From: Lactobacillus sp. UBA5804
Lineage (GTDB): Bacteria > Bacillota > Bacilli > Lactobacillales > Lactobacillaceae
Reading direction: 5' to 3'
NCBI GenBank assembly: GCA_002418055.1
Contig: DIDI01000031.1
Coordinates: 1 to 7,556 of the forward strand
Length of the DNA stretch: 7,556 bases
The position numbers and the translations under genes are program-made. The stretch's first letter is position 1. Each line of letters begins with the position of its first letter. The notes beneath the pieces are model-generated. The model was given only the letters and a program-made list of their open reading frames with translations. It had not been told where the DNA came from and searched no databases. Shown piece by piece: positions 6,349 to 7,556 of this stretch.

Positions 6349-7233
6349 TTAGCCACTTTCTACATTTAAGAGGTCATTTAAGAGGACTTGTTTTCGTTGA
6401 TTAAGGAGGCTATCTTTTCTGACTGCAAGTTGCATATAATAGCAGATTCGCGCTGCTTTTGGGAGGTGAATCACTTTGAGGTCTGCGCTCTCACGGACGG
6501 AATCAGCCATAACTAGGGCGATTCCTACATTTTCTTTGACTAAATTAAAGATGAGGTCCATGGTTGGGGCTTGGTAAATGACTTTTGGTGTAAAACCGGC
6601 AAAATTACCGAGTGAGGATAACCCTTTCTTAACTAAGTAGTTACTTTCTCGAGTAATAAAGGAAGCATTAAACAGATCCGTAATTGAGATAGCGGTTAAT
6701 TTTGCTAAGGGGTTTTTAGGGCTAACAATGAGCACAAATTCGTTCTTAGCTAAGAGACGAATTTGATATTTGGTATCAGTAATGGGAAATAGCCAAGAAA
6801 AAATGGCCACATCAATATTTTTACTGGCTAAATCACGCAGCAGTACATTGGAACACTCATATTTAGGGATAATAATGTTGAGCATTTTGGGATCATGAAA
6901 CTGACCAATCATTTTTGGCAACCAAGTATTACCAGCGACTCCTGAAAAGCCAATCTTAAGATGTGCCGTTTGGCAGGCCTGGAGCTCCTCTGTCAATTCT
7001 TGATCAAGATTAATCATTTCTTGCGCCCTAATGTAGAGAATGCGCCCCTGCTCGGTTAACTTAATTTGTGACTTTTTATTCTTTTGATAAATCAGTTTGC
7101 AGTGGTAGCGCCTTTCTAAACGCTTCATTGCAGTGGAAATAGCTGGTTGAGTGACGTGGAAGAATTGAGCTGTCTCCGTAAAATTATTCAGATGCATTAA
7201 TTTATAAAAGTACTGTAAATCACGATCATCCAT
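6349..7233 (-). CDS. LysR-family transcriptional regulator
   Basis: This is a complete 294-residue regulator of standard LysR length. The N-terminal winged helix-turn-helix spans about residues 4-61: DLQYFYKLMHLNNFTETAQ, then the recognition helix VTQPAISTAMKRLER (27-41) and the wing ending KLTEQG (58-63). A linker helix follows, then a periplasmic-binding-protein-like effector domain from ~90 (LKIGFSGVAGNTWLPKMI, later ALVMADSVRES). The usual LGxxLFxR segment is replaced by YHCKLIYQKNKK. The ligand and targets cannot be read from sequence. It lies downstream of an MFS transporter gene and upstream of dlt, all on the same strand; 253 nt and a separate promoter part it from dltX. It could control the transporter, itself or dlt. 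The ATG 7233 has only a modest Shine-Dalgarno (AGAAGA, 8 nt upstream). Confidence 0.93.
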   Translation of the reverse strand: MDDRDLQYFYKLMHLNNFTETAQFFHVTQPAISTAMKRLERRYHCKLIYQKNKKSQIKLTEQGRILYIRAQEMINLDQELTEELQACQTAHLKIGFSGVAGNTWLPKMIGQFHDPKMLNIIIPKYECSNVLLRDLASKNIDVAIFSWLFPITDTKYQIRLLAKNEFVLIVSPKNPLAKLTAISITDLFNASFITRESNYLVKKGLSSLGNFAGFTPKVIYQAPTMDLIFNLVKENVGIALVMADSVRESADLKVIHLPKAARICYYMQLAVRKDSLLNQRKQVLLNDLLNVESG

Positions 7234-7290
7234 TGTTAGTCTTCTTTCAGCGCAGTTTCATTTTTTTAAAAAAAGCTAGTAATTCAAAAT

Positions 7291-7321
7291 ATCATAAATC
7301 ATAGTATAGTGATAATCTCAA
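7291..7321 (-). promoter_or_regulatory. possible promoter of the LysR gene
   Basis: Upstream of the regulator is a strongly AT-rich stretch with TTGAGA (7321-7316) and TATGAT (7296-7291) on the minus strand, spaced 19 nt. A second TATGAT (7303-7298) and a TATACT (7308-7303) overlap it. Imperfect dyads here could bind the regulator itself. The spacing is long, so the exact hexamers are uncertain. A T7A7 tract (7261-7274) lies further down the leader. Confidence 0.3.
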
Positions 7322-7368
7322 AAAATGCACTAAAAGAAGACTGAGTTCCCACTTATCGGGGTGATAAT

Positions 7369-7556
7369 TTAGTCAGTAGTTGTTTGCCCAACAATCAAAA
7401 TAAAGTTAATTAAGAGGATCAAGCCCGTTACCCAGAAAACCATCGCGTAACTGATAAATCCTGAGAGTGCGGATCCCATTAAGGACCCTAGGACAGCTCC
7501 CAATGATTGGAAAGATTGATTGTAGCTGAAAATGCGGCCAAAGGAACTTGATGGCG
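7369..7556 (-). CDS. MFS transporter, C-terminal end (partial)
   Basis: The frame enters from the right edge and ends at TAA 7371-7369, giving the last 61 residues. It has a Gly-rich helix, GRIFSYNQSFQSLGAVLGS, followed by GSALSGFISYAMVFWVTG and a final hydrophobic helix, LILLINFILIVG, then the polar tail QTTTD. The pattern of two last helices with NQS...QSLGAVLGS is typical of major facilitator drug-efflux-type transporters (MdtG-like). The substrate cannot be assigned from the fragment. No strong terminator follows; only a small TTATC/GATAA stem at 7353-7367 lies just beyond the stop. Confidence 0.75.
   Translation of the reverse strand, partial: PSSSFGRIFSYNQSFQSLGAVLGSLMGSALSGFISYAMVFWVTGLILLINFILIVGQTTTD

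Noticed and set aside
6323..6354. Terminator after the LysR gene (GGCTAA/TTAGCC arms overlapping its stop)
   Set aside because: The arms are only 6 bp with a ~20-nt loop and no T-run follows. An inner TCTGA/TCAGA stem is also too weak.
1..7556. CRISPR arrays, tRNA or rRNA genes, insertion sequences, phage genes
   Set aside because: No regular repeats, cloverleaf or rRNA-like sequence, and no transposase or integrase reading frames were seen. The glpK junction shows no recognisable IS ends.

Overview
The window looks like chromosome from a low-to-mid GC Gram-positive bacterium of the lactobacilli. The main reason is a teichoic-acid D-alanylation (dlt) operon that begins with dltX, with purine-rich Shine-Dalgarno sites and sigma-A-type promoter hexamers. 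The genus cannot be fixed from sequence reading alone.

Layout, left to right. Positions 1-~201 hold a 5'-truncated membrane-protein gene on the minus strand. At about position 200 it abuts a decayed glycerol kinase gene (glpK, plus strand, ~202-991). This remnant has lost everything upstream of the catalytic GDQQ motif and also carries a net 2-nt loss near position 598. Next is an intact tyrosine/atypical-lipid-type phosphatase gene (1040-1825, plus strand). It converges on the dlt operon, and both share one perfect bidirectional terminator (1815-1846). The dlt operon runs on the minus strand from a promoter at ~6203-6231 through dltX (6095-5955), dltA (5939-4401), dltB (4410-3196) and dltD (3134-1851). 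Upstream lie a LysR-type regulator gene (7233-6349) and the 3' end of an MFS transporter gene (7556-7369), both in the same direction as dlt.

The most striking point is that dltC, the D-alanyl carrier protein gene normally found between dltB and dltD, is absent. Only 61 nt separate the dltB stop from the dltD start. That gap holds a well-placed Shine-Dalgarno, a 13-codon reading frame that ends by ATGA overlap with dltD, and a 12-bp perfect palindrome. DltA, DltB, DltX and DltD all keep their key residues, so either the carrier is supplied from another locus or this locus is non-functional. The second point of interest is the ~100-nt dlt leader. It has a long imperfect hairpin, a competing 8-bp pairing near the dltX ribosome-binding site, an 18-nt dyad at the predicted transcription start, and a 10-bp palindrome inside the promoter spacer.

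How the parts would work together: DltA activates D-alanine and loads a DltC carrier (here missing). DltB and DltX pass the alanyl group across the membrane. DltD completes transfer to lipoteichoic acid on the outer face, lowering envelope negative charge. The left end is a rearrangement scar where glpK was broken. I see no CRISPR array, tRNA, rRNA or insertion sequence.
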